From Reyranella sp. (GTDB taxonomy: Bacteria > Pseudomonadota > Alphaproteobacteria > Reyranellales > Reyranellaceae), in contig JAUXST010000239.1 of the NCBI GenBank assembly GCA_030679805.1, positions 1-14,764 of the forward strand: 14,764 bases of DNA. The letters run 5' to 3'. Of this stretch, positions 6,244 through 13,681 are shown one piece after another. How positions within the stretch are numbered: the first letter of the stretch is position 1; each line of letters starts with the position of its first letter. The notes beneath the pieces were generated by a model. The model saw nothing but the letters and a program-made list of their open reading frames with translations, searched no databases and was not told the DNA's origin. Both the position numbers and the translations under genes were made by a program.

Positions 6244-7872
6244 CTAGTGATGCGCCGTCGGGGAGATGTGCGGCAGTTCCTCGAAGGTGTGGAACGGCGG
6301 CGGTGAGGGCACCGTCCACTCCAGCGTCGTGGCGCCCTCGCCCCAGTAATTGGCGCCGACCTTGCGGCCGTACAGCAACGTGCCGAAGACCACGAAGATC
6401 AGCCAGAAGATGGTCGAGCCGAACGAGATGAACGACCCGATCGAGGAAATGTAGTTCCAATGCGACATCGCGTCGGGATAGTCGACGTAGTGGCGCGGCA
6501 TGCCGGCGAGACCGGAGAAGTGCATCGGGAAGAACGTCAGGTTCACGCCGATGAAGGTGGTCCAGAAATGCACCTGGGCCGCCCACTCCGGATACTGCCG
6601 GCCGCTCATCTTGCCGAACCAGTAGTAGAAGCCCGCGAACATGCCGAACACCGCGCCGAGCGACAGCACGTAATGGAAGTGCGCGATCACGTAGTAGGTA
6701 TTGTGCATGGCGTAGTCGACGCCGGCGTTGGCCAGCACGACGCCGGTGACGCCGCCGACGGTGAACAGGAAGATGAATCCGATCGCCCACAGCATCGGCA
6801 CCTCGAGCCGGATCGAACCGCCCCACATGGTGGCGATCCAGCTGAAGATCTTGATGCCCGTCGGCACCGCGATCACCATCGTGGCGGCCACGAAGTAGGC
6901 GCGCGTGTCGACGTCCATGCCGACCGTGTACATGTGGTGCGCCCACACGACGAAGCCGACGACGCCGATCGCCACCATCGCGTAAGCCATGCCGAGGTAG
7001 CCGAAGATCGGCTTCTTGGCGAAGGTCGAGATGATGTGGCTGACGATGCCGAAGGCCGGCAGGATCATGATGTACACCTCGGGATGACCGAAGAACCAGA
7101 AGAGGTGCAGGAACAGGGTCGGGTCGCCACCGCCGGCCGGATCGAAGAAGTGGGTGCCGAAATTGCGGTCGGTCAGCAGCATGGTGATGGCGCCGGCCAG
7201 CACCGGCAGGGCCAGCAGCAGCAGGAACGCCGTCACCAGGATCGACCAGGCGAACAGCGGCATGCGGTGCAGCGTCATGCCCGGCGCGCGCATGTTCAGG
7301 ATTGTGGTGATGAAGTTGATGGCGCCCAGGATCGAGGACGCGCCGGCAATGTGCAGCGAGAAGATGGCGAGATCCATCCCCGCCCCTTGCTGCACGGAGA
7401 GCGGCACGTAGATCGTCCACCCGGTGCCGACGCCACCCCCGACAAGGGCCGAGAGCAACAGCAAGAGAAAGGCCGGCGGCAGCAGCCAGAAGCTGATGTT
7501 GTTCATGCGCGGGAATGCCATGTCGGGCGCGCCGATCATCAGCGGCACGAACCAGTTGCCGAACCCGCCGATCAGCCCGGGCATCACGACGAAGAACACC
7601 ATGATCAGGCCGTGGGCCGTGACGATCGTATTCCAGAAATGACCGTCCGGCGTGCCGTCGGGACCGTTGAAGTACTGCACGCCCGGCTGCATCAGCTCAA
7701 GCCGCATGTAGACCGAGAAAGCCGCGCCGATCAGGGAGGCGAGGATCGAAAACACTAGGTACATCGTGCCGATGTCCTTGTGATTCGTGCTGTAGACGTA
7801 GCGACGCCACCCGGTCGGAGTGTGGTGGTCGTCGTGGCTGTGGTCGTGAGTGGCGCCGTGCGCGGTGGCCAT
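6244..7872 (-). CDS. ctaD: Cytochrome c oxidase subunit I (aa3 type)
   Basis: The catalytic subunit, which holds heme a and the heme a3-CuB centre that reduces oxygen and pumps protons. The 542-residue product shows the full set of ligands: H87 and H400 for heme a, H263 in GHPEVY with the cross-linked Y267, H312/H313 in WAHHMYTVG for CuB, and H398 for heme a3. E265 in GHPEVY marks an A1-type oxidase. The D channel (D117 and N124 in GAPDMAFPRMNN) and the K channel lysine (K341 in TGIKIFSW) are present. The histidine-rich N-terminus (residues 5-17) precedes the first helix. AGGAG lies six bases before the ATG, and the gap to ctaC is 23 bases. Confidence 0.98.
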   Translation of the reverse strand: MATAHGATHDHSHDDHHTPTGWRRYVYSTNHKDIGTMYLVFSILASLIGAAFSVYMRLELMQPGVQYFNGPDGTPDGHFWNTIVTAHGLIMVFFVVMPGLIGGFGNWFVPLMIGAPDMAFPRMNNISFWLLPPAFLLLLLSALVGGGVGTGWTIYVPLSVQQGAGMDLAIFSLHIAGASSILGAINFITTILNMRAPGMTLHRMPLFAWSILVTAFLLLLALPVLAGAITMLLTDRNFGTHFFDPAGGGDPTLFLHLFWFFGHPEVYIMILPAFGIVSHIISTFAKKPIFGYLGMAYAMVAIGVVGFVVWAHHMYTVGMDVDTRAYFVAATMVIAVPTGIKIFSWIATMWGGSIRLEVPMLWAIGFIFLFTVGGVTGVVLANAGVDYAMHNTYYVIAHFHYVLSLGAVFGMFAGFYYWFGKMSGRQYPEWAAQVHFWTTFIGVNLTFFPMHFSGLAGMPRHYVDYPDAMSHWNYISSIGSFISFGSTIFWLIFVVFGTLLYGRKVGANYWGEGATTLEWTVPSPPPFHTFEELPHISPTAHH

Positions 7873-7895
7873 TTGTGTCTCCTGCGGAGAAGCGC

Positions 7896-8759
7896 TTAGC
7901 GGTTGGCGGGAGAGGTGGCGGAAGCGACGTCGGTCGCGGGCAACAGCCCCGCCGATTTCTTCTTCTGCTCAACCCACTTGTCGAATTCGGGCTTGGAAAC
8001 GACGCGGACAGCAATCGGCATGTACGTGTGGCCGTTGCCGCAGATCTGAGAGCATTGGCCGAAGTAGTAGCCCTCCTTCGGAACGCTGATCCAACCCTCG
8101 TTGAGACGGCCGGGGATCACGGTCTTCTTGATGCCGAAACCGGGGACGGTCCAGCCGTGCATGCTGTCGGCGGCCGTGCCGATGATCCGCACCGTGGTGC
8201 CCGCCGGAATGACCATTTCTTCGTCCACCGCAAGCAGGCGCGGCTGGTTGGGCTTCATCTTGACGCGATCGGCCTCGCTCAGGATGCGGCTTTCGACGAC
8301 GATGTTACCCTGATCGGGATAGGCATAAGACCAGTACCACTGGTGGCCGGTCACCTTGATCGTCAGTGCGGCGTCGACCGCCTTGTCGCCGTAGTAGAGC
8401 AGGCGAAACGACGGGATCGCGATCACGACGAGAATGAGGATGGGGATGATCGTCCAGGCGATCTCGAGCACCGTGTTGTGCGTGGTCGTGGTCGACGTCG
8501 GGTTGCGCGAAACGTGGAACCGCCACATCGCGTAGACCAGCAGGAACAGCACGAACACGGAGATCAACGTGATGATCACCAGAAGCAGGTCGTGCAGCGA
8601 GGCGACCCTTTCCATCACCGGTGTGTAGGAGGGTGGAAAGCCCATCTGCCACTCGTGCGGCACGCCGACGACCGGTTGCGCGCTAGCGCCCGTCGCGACG
8701 CCAAGTCCGGCAATCGCCGAAAAAATTCCGAGAATGCCCAACACGCGCTTGCCGATCAT
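7896..8759 (-). CDS. ctaC: Cytochrome c oxidase subunit II (CuA)
   Basis: Accepts electrons from cytochrome c at the binuclear CuA centre and passes them to heme a. The 287-residue precursor starts with a signal peptide (hydrophobic core about 7-24, likely cleavage after ASA at 27). Two transmembrane helices follow at about 57-78 and 99-120, then the periplasmic cupredoxin domain. CuA ligands are H201, C236, C240, H244 and M247 in the pattern CxxxCxxxHxxM. Residue 238, usually glutamate contributing a backbone carbonyl, is glutamine here. The aromatic electron-entry motif GHQWYWSY is at 138-145. There is no fused cytochrome c domain. AAGGGG lies eight bases before the ATG. This is the first gene of the oxidase cluster. 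Confidence 0.97.
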   Translation of the reverse strand: MIGKRVLGILGIFSAIAGLGVATGASAQPVVGVPHEWQMGFPPSYTPVMERVASLHDLLLVIITLISVFVLFLLVYAMWRFHVSRNPTSTTTTHNTVLEIAWTIIPILILVVIAIPSFRLLYYGDKAVDAALTIKVTGHQWYWSYAYPDQGNIVVESRILSEADRVKMKPNQPRLLAVDEEMVIPAGTTVRIIGTAADSMHGWTVPGFGIKKTVIPGRLNEGWISVPKEGYYFGQCSQICGNGHTYMPIAVRVVSKPEFDKWVEQKKKSAGLLPATDVASATSPANR

Positions 8760-8903
8760 GCATCCGTCCCCTTAGCGGCCCCGAATCTCACGGGATTTCG
8801 AACCGCAAAATCCCCCGCATTTCACAGCGGTTAGTACCAGATATAGCTCTGGCAGGTAACGGGTTTTCACCCCTACTCGGTATGTGGCGGCCGGTCGCAG
8901 TCG
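8760..8903 (-). promoter_or_regulatory. Leader and probable promoter region of the oxidase cluster
   Basis: The 144 bases between the CpaF-like gene and ctaC, both on the minus strand. No clear intrinsic terminator follows the upstream gene. The region holds an AT-rich imperfect palindrome (8838-8853, outer arms ccaga/tctgg with a TATA-like core) and, nearer ctaC, a perfect 7-bp hairpin (arms 8792-8798 and 8808-8814, nine-base loop) ending about 33 bases before the start codon. A TATATC box in the palindrome is a possible -10 but has no convincing -35. The promoter location is inferred from position and composition. Confidence 0.4.
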
Positions 8904-10559
8904 CTAACGCAGAATAGTGGAAAGCGCCTCGCCGTAGCCTGCGCTGTTCACCACACCGGCGAAGGACGGCTGCGCAGCACCGCGACGAAAGCGTCCACCC
9001 TCATGCACGAACAGCCGTGCGCCCGACGCGTCGGTCACCGAGACGATACGGAACAGGCCGTCTTCGGCCGGCCCAAGACGGACCTTAAGATCGAACCGCC
9101 CCGCGAGCGCGGCCACCGCAGCCTCCGACACTGCAGCGACGCTTGCCCGTTCGCCATGCGACAAAACCTGCCGCAACGCCGGCATTTCCTGGGATCGTGC
9201 CGAATCGACGACAAGCAGATCGGCGCGCAGCCGAGCGCCTGCCGACAACAAGACCGAAAAAGACGCGGCGCCCTCCCCGCCAACCGCCGCGACGAGTTCG
9301 ACCTTCGACGGCAACGGCCAGCGAAACGCGCGATGCCGCGCCAGGGTAACGATCCGGGCCGCATCGCCGAGATCACGGACGATCGCGGCGAGCAGCGCGG
9401 TCTTGCCCGAGCCGGTCGGCCCGGCGACCAGCACGGCCAGGCGACTGCGCACCGCGATCCGCAACAGGTCGGCGATCGGCCTGTCCAGCATCCCCGCGGC
9501 GATCAGGCGCTCGAAAGTGGCCATGCCAGGCTCGCCCCGGCGCAGGACCAGAACGGGGCCGGCCGGCGCCGCAGGCGGCATGATCAACAGGCCTTCGCTG
9601 CCATCACGCAGCCGGAATTCGGCAACGCCGGAAGCCGGCGGACGGACCAGCCGGGCCGCGATATCGAGCAGATGCAGGCGATCGCGGAACCGTTCCGCTG
9701 CGGGATCGAGCCTGCCATTGCGCTCGACGAAGACCGCTTCCGGTCCATTGACCACGACAGCGCGAACGGAACGATCCGCCCACAGCCGGTCGATCAGCCC
9801 GAGACCGCAGATCTCGCTCAGTGCCTGGCGCGCCAGACGATCACGCACCTCGGCAGGACCGACCTCGCCTCGCATGGCCTCGTCCAGCGCCGCGTCGATC
9901 GCTTCTCGCGCCGCCCCGCGGTCGGTGCGGCGCGCCGGGTCGGCCTCGAGTCGTGCCCGCGCGCCGGCCACCAGGCGTGCCAGCAATCCGTCCGACGACA
10001 CCCCGGCCCCGACCGGCCACTCAACCAGCGCCGATGGCGGCGCCTTGAACGCCGCTTCGAGCGCCGCAGGCACCAAAGCCGGCGATTCACCGCCGTTCCA
10101 GGGCGCGGCGTTGGTCGCCGGTTCAGCCTCGAAGACGACCAGCGCCGGGTCGGCCAGAACGTCGCCAGGGGCGGCGCCTGGAGCGTCGCCCGTAGCGTCG
10201 GTTCGGGCCTGCAAATCGAGCACTTCGGCCACAAGCCGACGCAGCTCGAAGCTCGCGAGCGTGACGCCTCGCGTGCGGAAGTAGTTGTGGACGAGTTCGC
10301 CGATCACATAGGCGATCTCGGGGGCCGAACGGCGCTTATCGAGCGCGGCGCGGACCGCGCCTTCCATGGCCCCCCAGAAGCCGTGCCACGACTCCTGCAT
10401 CTGTCGCCCGCGCGCGGCGTCGCCGTGCAAGGGGAAGAGTTGCTCGAACGACCGAACCCGGGGCGACGTCTCGCCTCCGGTGACGCTGGATCGTGCGAAT
10501 ATGGAACTCATGGAGGACGGCTTGTTCTCAAGCTTGTCCCCGCCGCGCAGGGCGGTCAT
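8904..10559 (-). CDS. Orphan CpaF/TadA-like secretion ATPase, motif-degenerate
   Basis: A 551-residue protein whose C-terminal two thirds matches CpaF/TadA-type ATPases, the motors of tight-adherence pili and type II/IV secretion. Matching segments are LGLIDRLWADRSVRAVVVNGPEAVFVERNG in family-like order (about 253-282), FRDRLHLLDIAARLV (291-305) and an intact P-loop AGPTGSGKT (379-387). Other motifs are altered. The Walker B region reads LLVVDSARSQE (448-458) where the family has a GE[VI]RGxE-type sequence. The Asp-box is ARHRAF instead of an acidic EDxxE-type stretch, and the His-box threonine/histidine motif is missing. Residues 120-215 are alanine-rich and low in complexity. No pilin, platform or secretin gene is nearby. 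It may bind ATP without normal hydrolysis. The start ATG (10557-10559) has a weak ribosome-binding site; an ATG at 10509-10511 is an alternative. Confidence 0.78.
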   Translation of the reverse strand: MTALRGGDKLENKPSSMSSIFARSSVTGGETSPRVRSFEQLFPLHGDAARGRQMQESWHGFWGAMEGAVRAALDKRRSAPEIAYVIGELVHNYFRTRGVTLASFELRRLVAEVLDLQARTDATGDAPGAAPGDVLADPALVVFEAEPATNAAPWNGGESPALVPAALEAAFKAPPSALVEWPVGAGVSSDGLLARLVAGARARLEADPARRTDRGAAREAIDAALDEAMRGEVGPAEVRDRLARQALSEICGLGLIDRLWADRSVRAVVVNGPEAVFVERNGRLDPAAERFRDRLHLLDIAARLVRPPASGVAEFRLRDGSEGLLIMPPAAPAGPVLVLRRGEPGMATFERLIAAGMLDRPIADLLRIAVRSRLAVLVAGPTGSGKTALLAAIVRDLGDAARIVTLARHRAFRWPLPSKVELVAAVGGEGAASFSVLLSAGARLRADLLVVDSARSQEMPALRQVLSHGERASVAAVSEAAVAALAGRFDLKVRLGPAEDGLFRIVSVTDASGARLFVHEGGRFRRGAAQPSFAGVVNSAGYGEALSTILR

Positions 10560-10866
10560 CGACCAATCCGCTTAAAATTATGACTTCCCAAATATGCGAC
10601 CGGCCTCAGCAAAATGCGCCGCCCCATCCAGCCACCTTTCACACTCTAGCCATCGAACACCCAAAAACCACGGCAAACGATACACACCTCGGAGCAGGCT
10701 CTGTCCGACCCAGAAGACACATTATAATTCAATATGTTGTGACATTTTCCAAAGGTGGTCTCTCAGCATGGTTGATGCCTCCTACCCCCTCTTGTGTTTC
10801 GGCCGCCGGCCAGTAATGTCGCGCGCCCGCCATATCAAGGGCGCGGCTCAACTCGAGGATTTCGTC
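10560..10866. promoter_or_regulatory. Divergent intergenic region with AT-rich promoter candidate
   Basis: A 307-base stretch between the divergent CpaF-like and cyclophilin genes with no convincing gene. Composition drops to AT-rich around 10715-10750. There an ATTATAAT palindrome (10721-10728) gives a consensus -10 box (TATAAT) on both strands. No good -35 at 16-18 bases is visible on either strand. If used, it would leave a leader of about 130 bases for the cyclophilin and about 160 for the ATPase. GAGG at 10855-10858 is the cyclophilin ribosome-binding site. Confidence 0.4.
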
Positions 10867-11412
10867 ATGCGTTTGGCGCTGACGCCGATTTTTGTCGCTG
10901 TCTTTCTCATGTTCGCAGGAGCGAGCTTCGCTATGGACAAGGAAAACACCCTCTACATCGACCTCAAGGACGGCCGCGTCGTCATTGAGATGCGCCCCGA
11001 CCTCGCGCCCAAGCACGTCGCGCAGATCAAGAAACTCGCGCGCGAAGGCAAGTACGACGGCGTCGTCTTCCACCGCGTCATCGAGGGCTTCATGGCCCAG
11101 ACCGGCGACCCCCAGGGCACCGGCAGCGGCGGCATGGGCGAACTGCTGCCCGCCGAGTTCTCCAAGGAGCCGCATGTCCGCGGCGTCGTCTCGATGGCCC
11201 GCACCAGCGACCCCAACAGCGCGCGCAGCCAGTTCTTCATCGTGTTCAAGGACTCGAACTTCCTCGATGGCCAGTACACCGTGTGGGGCAAGGTGACCTC
11301 GGGCATGGAATTCGTCGACAAGATCAAGCGCGGCGCGCCGGGCTCGGGCGCCGTGACGGCCCCCGCCGACAAGATGATCAAGGTCCAAGTCGCCGCCGAC
11401 GCCAAGAACTAA
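10867..11412 (+). CDS. Periplasmic cyclophilin-type peptidyl-prolyl cis-trans isomerase
   Basis: Catalyses cis-trans isomerisation of proline peptide bonds, probably as a periplasmic folding helper. The 181-residue precursor has a signal peptide (MRLALTPIF..., hydrophobic 5-20, likely cleavage after SFA at 22) and a single cyclophilin domain. The active-site motif FHRVIEGFMAQTGDP (68-82) carries R70, F75, M76 and Q78; SQFFIVF (121-127) carries the conserved Q/F pair. At the positions of the human CypA tryptophan and histidine there are F132 and Y137, as in many bacterial cyclophilins. The ATG at 10867 is chosen because GAGG lies eight bases upstream and it starts directly at the signal peptide; open frame and other ATGs continue upstream but add no plausible sequence. 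It is the only plus-strand gene in the window and stands alone. Confidence 0.93.
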   Translation: MRLALTPIFVAVFLMFAGASFAMDKENTLYIDLKDGRVVIEMRPDLAPKHVAQIKKLAREGKYDGVVFHRVIEGFMAQTGDPQGTGSGGMGELLPAEFSKEPHVRGVVSMARTSDPNSARSQFFIVFKDSNFLDGQYTVWGKVTSGMEFVDKIKRGAPGSGAVTAPADKMIKVQVAADAKN

Positions 11413-11429
11413 CGGACAGCCGATCGTCC

Positions 11430-11454
11430 GGCTGGACCGCTGCGCGGTCCAGCC
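11430..11454 (+). terminator. GC-rich hairpin behind the cyclophilin gene
   Basis: A perfect 11-bp inverted repeat (arms 11430-11440 and 11444-11454, arm ggctggaccgc) with a three-base loop, 17 bases after the cyclophilin stop. No clean T-run follows, so it may act as a weak or Rho-assisted terminator or protect the 3' end of the message. Confidence 0.5.
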
Positions 11455-11703
11455 GTCATGCTCATCTTAGATATCACGTCAAGATATGCATTTAATCTAT
11501 TGATATATATGATAAATTCGATTCTAAAAAATTGCCGACGGCGGGGCCACGAAAAACACCCGATGGATCGATCCATCGGGCGTGGCGCGAGGCTGCAATG
11601 CCCCATCGTAGGGAAAATCCTACCAAAATCCGGCTGAACCTGCAAATTTTTCGACGCGATCCTGAGCTGCCCGCAGCGCATGGCTGCAGGCAGTTCCTCC
11701 CGG
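11455..11703. other. Convergent 3' intergenic region with AT-rich island
   Basis: Between the cyclophilin hairpin and the NTF2-like remnant. Bases 11461-11535 are strikingly AT-rich for this window (for example ttgatatatatgataaatt), then composition returns to GC-rich. A small hairpin (11608-11612 with 11619-11623) and the minus-strand terminator lie inside. No open frame has a plausible start or family signature. TTGATA (11498-11503) with TCTAAA 17 bases further on resembles a plus-strand promoter but no gene follows it. Confidence 0.35.
11552..11580 (-). terminator. Strong intrinsic terminator of the ubiD group
   Basis: A perfect 22-bp palindrome at 11559-11580 (arm cccgatggat) folds into a nine-pair stem with a four-base loop. 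On the minus strand it is followed by TGTTTTT. An outer six-base pairing (11546-11551 with 11581-11586) flanks it. Stem plus T-run is a textbook Rho-independent terminator for transcripts arriving from the ubiD side, about 120 bases past the remnant's stop codon. Confidence 0.85.
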
Positions 11704-11814
11704 TCAGTCCTCGCGAGTCACGGTGTGGTAGACCTTCGAGATCACCTGCCAGCGGCCGTCGACCTTGAGCAACGTCAGATAGTCCGTGAAGTAGCGCGGC
11801 GGGATCTGGCATTC
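11704..11814 (-). repeat. Direct repeat flanking ubiD, downstream copy
   Basis: A 111-base segment about 86% identical to 13571-13681 in the same orientation. It is the C-terminal coding part of the NTF2-like gene. The start-to-start distance between copies is 1867 bases and ubiD lies between them. Confidence 0.85.
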
Positions 11815-11850
11815 GCCCGCGAGCGTCGTGCCTTGTGCGCCTTTGCCGAA
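11704..11850 (-). pseudogene. 3' remnant of a second NTF2/SnoaL-like gene
   Basis: Translating the minus strand gives ECQIPPRYFTDYLTLLKV followed by a stretch ending YHTVTRED and a stop at 11704-11706. It matches the last 36 residues of the intact gene at 13571-13951 with three differences. Upstream the resemblance weakens, with what looks like one missing codon and a GTTLA stretch opposite ATAFA, and fades before the ubiD stop. There is no start codon in frame and the first two thirds of the gene are absent, so this is a broken copy. By my count 96 of 111 bases match; of 13 differing codons 10 are synonymous, which suggests the copy evolved as a working gene before being cut. Confidence 0.8.
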
Positions 11851-11868
11851 AGACGTCCGATGGTCGGC

Positions 11869-13338
11869 TTACCATCTCCAGTGTGCCATCACCTTCCGTC
11901 GGACGTCTTCCGGGTAGACGCCTTCGAAAGACGAAACCCTGGCGCGGCCCTTGCCGTCTTCGGGCAACAAGCAATCATGAACGATTTTCGGCCCGCGCGC
12001 CGCCTCGCGCTCCTTGTGGGAGTAGCAGGTGAGCAGCGGCAGGATCGGTCCGACCTCGACCGACTGACGATCGGTCGGATGGCAGCGCGTGGGAATGGCC
12101 CAGAGAACATCCTTCATGTCGGTCGGATCGATGTCGTCGTCGAGCACGTAGACGATCTCCATGCAGTGTCCGAACAACGATCCCCAGATGATGGCAGCGA
12201 TCTTCTTGGCAAAATCCATCGAGCTGGTATTCGGCAGCTTCTCGCGCCAGTCGGAAGGGACGGTCACCAGCATCCAGCTCACCGCCGTCTCGAAGGGAGT
12301 CCATGCCAGGGTGACTGGCAACCCGGCCTCGCGCAGCAGCCCGAGACCCTCGACGGAAAAGCCGAGTCCGGCGCAGGTGTGGAACTCGTCGATGGGCCGT
12401 CCCTCGGGAATGAACGGCCAGATGGCGCCGTCACGATGGGAAATCGATTCGATGTGATAGGTGGGCTGCATCGCGGTCTCGTTGGCTTCGTAGCCCTGGT
12501 ATTCGCCGAATGGTCCTTCGAGCGAATCATTCTTCAGCGAGACATGGCCCTCGATGACCACCTCCGAGCTGGCGGGCACTTCCAGATCGACGACCTCGCA
12601 TCGCACGACGTCGATCGGCTCTCCGAAGTGCGCGCCGAGATAATCGGATTCGCTGATCCAGTCCTCCAGCGGCATGGCGGAAACGAACGGCAGTCCCGGT
12701 TCGCATCCCTGGCAGACGGCAAACGGCATCGGCTTGCCGATCTTCACCCACATATCCCAGATCATCCGGATATGCTGGGGTTTCTGGAACAGCCCGGTCA
12801 TGCGTTTGCCATCGAGTTTTTCGATGCGTGCGATCGACCAGCTCGTCCAGCGACCGTCCGGGGACCGCACGACGATCGTTCCCCAGGTATTGGCGTACGG
12901 TCCGCCATCGCCCTCGTGCAGGGTTCCGATCGGGAAAATATCGAGCGTCGCCGCCTCTCCGCGCAGGATGTTCTGCTGGAAGGGAGCGGTCGCCACGATC
13001 CGGGGGCGAATCTTCGGCTTGCCGCGGCTGGCGACCAGCGCCTCGACGATCTGCCGCCAAGTCGAGTCGACGGGCAGGCCCACGGACAGAGCGACTCGCG
13101 CTGCCGGGCAATTCGGAATGGAACTCAGGGCGCCGGGCGCGCCGAGTGCTCGCATGCCCGGTTTTGCGCCCTTGATGTTTGTAAAAAGGGGGGCCGGCGC
13201 TTGAATTGGCTGATCATAGCCGCGTCGGGCAAACGCGGCCATTTCCAGATAGGGATCCACTTCATGATCGACGGTACAGAGATCTCCGAGTTCGCGGAGC
13301 CGCTCGATATAGTCGCGGAGGTTGTCGATCCGTTTCAT
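11869..13338 (-). CDS. UbiD-family prenylated-FMN decarboxylase
   Basis: A member of the UbiD family, which reversibly decarboxylates aromatic or alpha,beta-unsaturated acids using prenylated FMN made by a UbiX partner (none seen here). The 489-residue product has GDGGPYANTWG (143-153), SWSIARIEKLDGKRM with R171, and EGPFGEYQGYEANE with E274 and E279. These correspond to the catalytic Arg-Glu-Glu set. The start ATG (13336-13338) is preceded by GGGGAAG eight bases upstream and matches the family N-terminus (LRDYIERLRELGDL). The frame is open further upstream but adds unlikely sequence. The C-terminus EDVRRKVMAHWRW stops perhaps a few residues short of relatives I recall, right beside a repeat junction. 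The substrate is unknown; ubiquinone synthesis is less likely than catabolic or secondary metabolism because the gene is grouped with an NTF2-like protein and an enoyl reductase. Confidence 0.92.
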   Translation of the reverse strand: MKRIDNLRDYIERLRELGDLCTVDHEVDPYLEMAAFARRGYDQPIQAPAPLFTNIKGAKPGMRALGAPGALSSIPNCPAARVALSVGLPVDSTWRQIVEALVASRGKPKIRPRIVATAPFQQNILRGEAATLDIFPIGTLHEGDGGPYANTWGTIVVRSPDGRWTSWSIARIEKLDGKRMTGLFQKPQHIRMIWDMWVKIGKPMPFAVCQGCEPGLPFVSAMPLEDWISESDYLGAHFGEPIDVVRCEVVDLEVPASSEVVIEGHVSLKNDSLEGPFGEYQGYEANETAMQPTYHIESISHRDGAIWPFIPEGRPIDEFHTCAGLGFSVEGLGLLREAGLPVTLAWTPFETAVSWMLVTVPSDWREKLPNTSSMDFAKKIAAIIWGSLFGHCMEIVYVLDDDIDPTDMKDVLWAIPTRCHPTDRQSVEVGPILPLLTCYSHKEREAARGPKIVHDCLLPEDGKGRARVSSFEGVYPEDVRRKVMAHWRW

Positions 13339-13570
13339 TTTTGGAGCTTCCCCTGTGAGAGGCCTCGAATGGTAACATCGTTCCCTGACGTGTGCGAAAT
13401 CGCATCCGGCGGGAACGGCATGCCGCCCAGCGCCACCGGTCAACGATGCGACAGTCGCAGACTGGAACGGGGATGCCGAGGGTCGCGGCTGGCTCGTGGC
13501 GGCATCCTTGGGGGAAGCGGTGGCCGTGGTCGCACGCCCGCGACACTCGGCTGCGGCTCCTGCGGCAGGT
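13339..13570 (-). promoter_or_regulatory. Intergenic region upstream of ubiD
   Basis: A 232-base gap between the NTF2-like stop and the ubiD start, long for this minus-strand group. It contains an interrupted palindrome tgcgac-a-gtcgca (13447-13459) and, closer to ubiD, a poor promoter-like pair (TTCGCA, 18 bases, TACCAT on the minus strand). ubiD may therefore have its own promoter. No gene is supported here. Confidence 0.25.
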
Positions 13571-13681
13571 TCAACTTTCGCGCGTCACGGTGTGGTAGGC
13601 CTTGGAGATGACCTGCCAGCGGCCTTCGACCTTCAGCAGGGTGAGGTAGTCCGTAAAGTAGCGCGGCGGGATCTGGCATTC
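13571..13681 (-). repeat. Direct repeat flanking ubiD, upstream copy
   Basis: The 3' end of the intact NTF2-like gene, about 86% identical to 11704-11814. See the remnant for the comparison. Confidence 0.85.

Noticed and set aside
6460..7758. 432-codon plus-strand frame opposite ctaD
   Set aside because: Rich in His, Asp, Arg and Gln as expected for antisense of a membrane protein gene; ctaD has all its heme and copper ligands.
8792..8814. tRNA-like TTCGAAAT motif in the ctaC leader
   Set aside because: Only a T-loop-like string within a short hairpin; no acceptor, D or anticodon arms around it.
9003..10583. 526-codon plus-strand frame opposite the CpaF-like gene
   Set aside because: No recognisable domain and arginine-rich composition, whereas the minus strand has a P-loop and CpaF-like segments in order.
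10594..10866. N-terminal extension of the cyclophilin to upstream ATGs
   Set aside because: The extension would bury the signal peptide and covers the AT-rich promoter-like region; the ATG at 10867 has a good ribosome-binding site.
11487..11535. Promoter-like TTGATA/TCTAAA pair on the plus strand
   Set aside because: It lies in generally AT-rich sequence and no plausible plus-strand gene follows.
11680..13611. 643-codon open frame on the plus strand opposite ubiD
   Set aside because: It is antisense to a clear UbiD protein with catalytic residues; no family motif is visible and GC-rich codon use commonly leaves long antisense frames.
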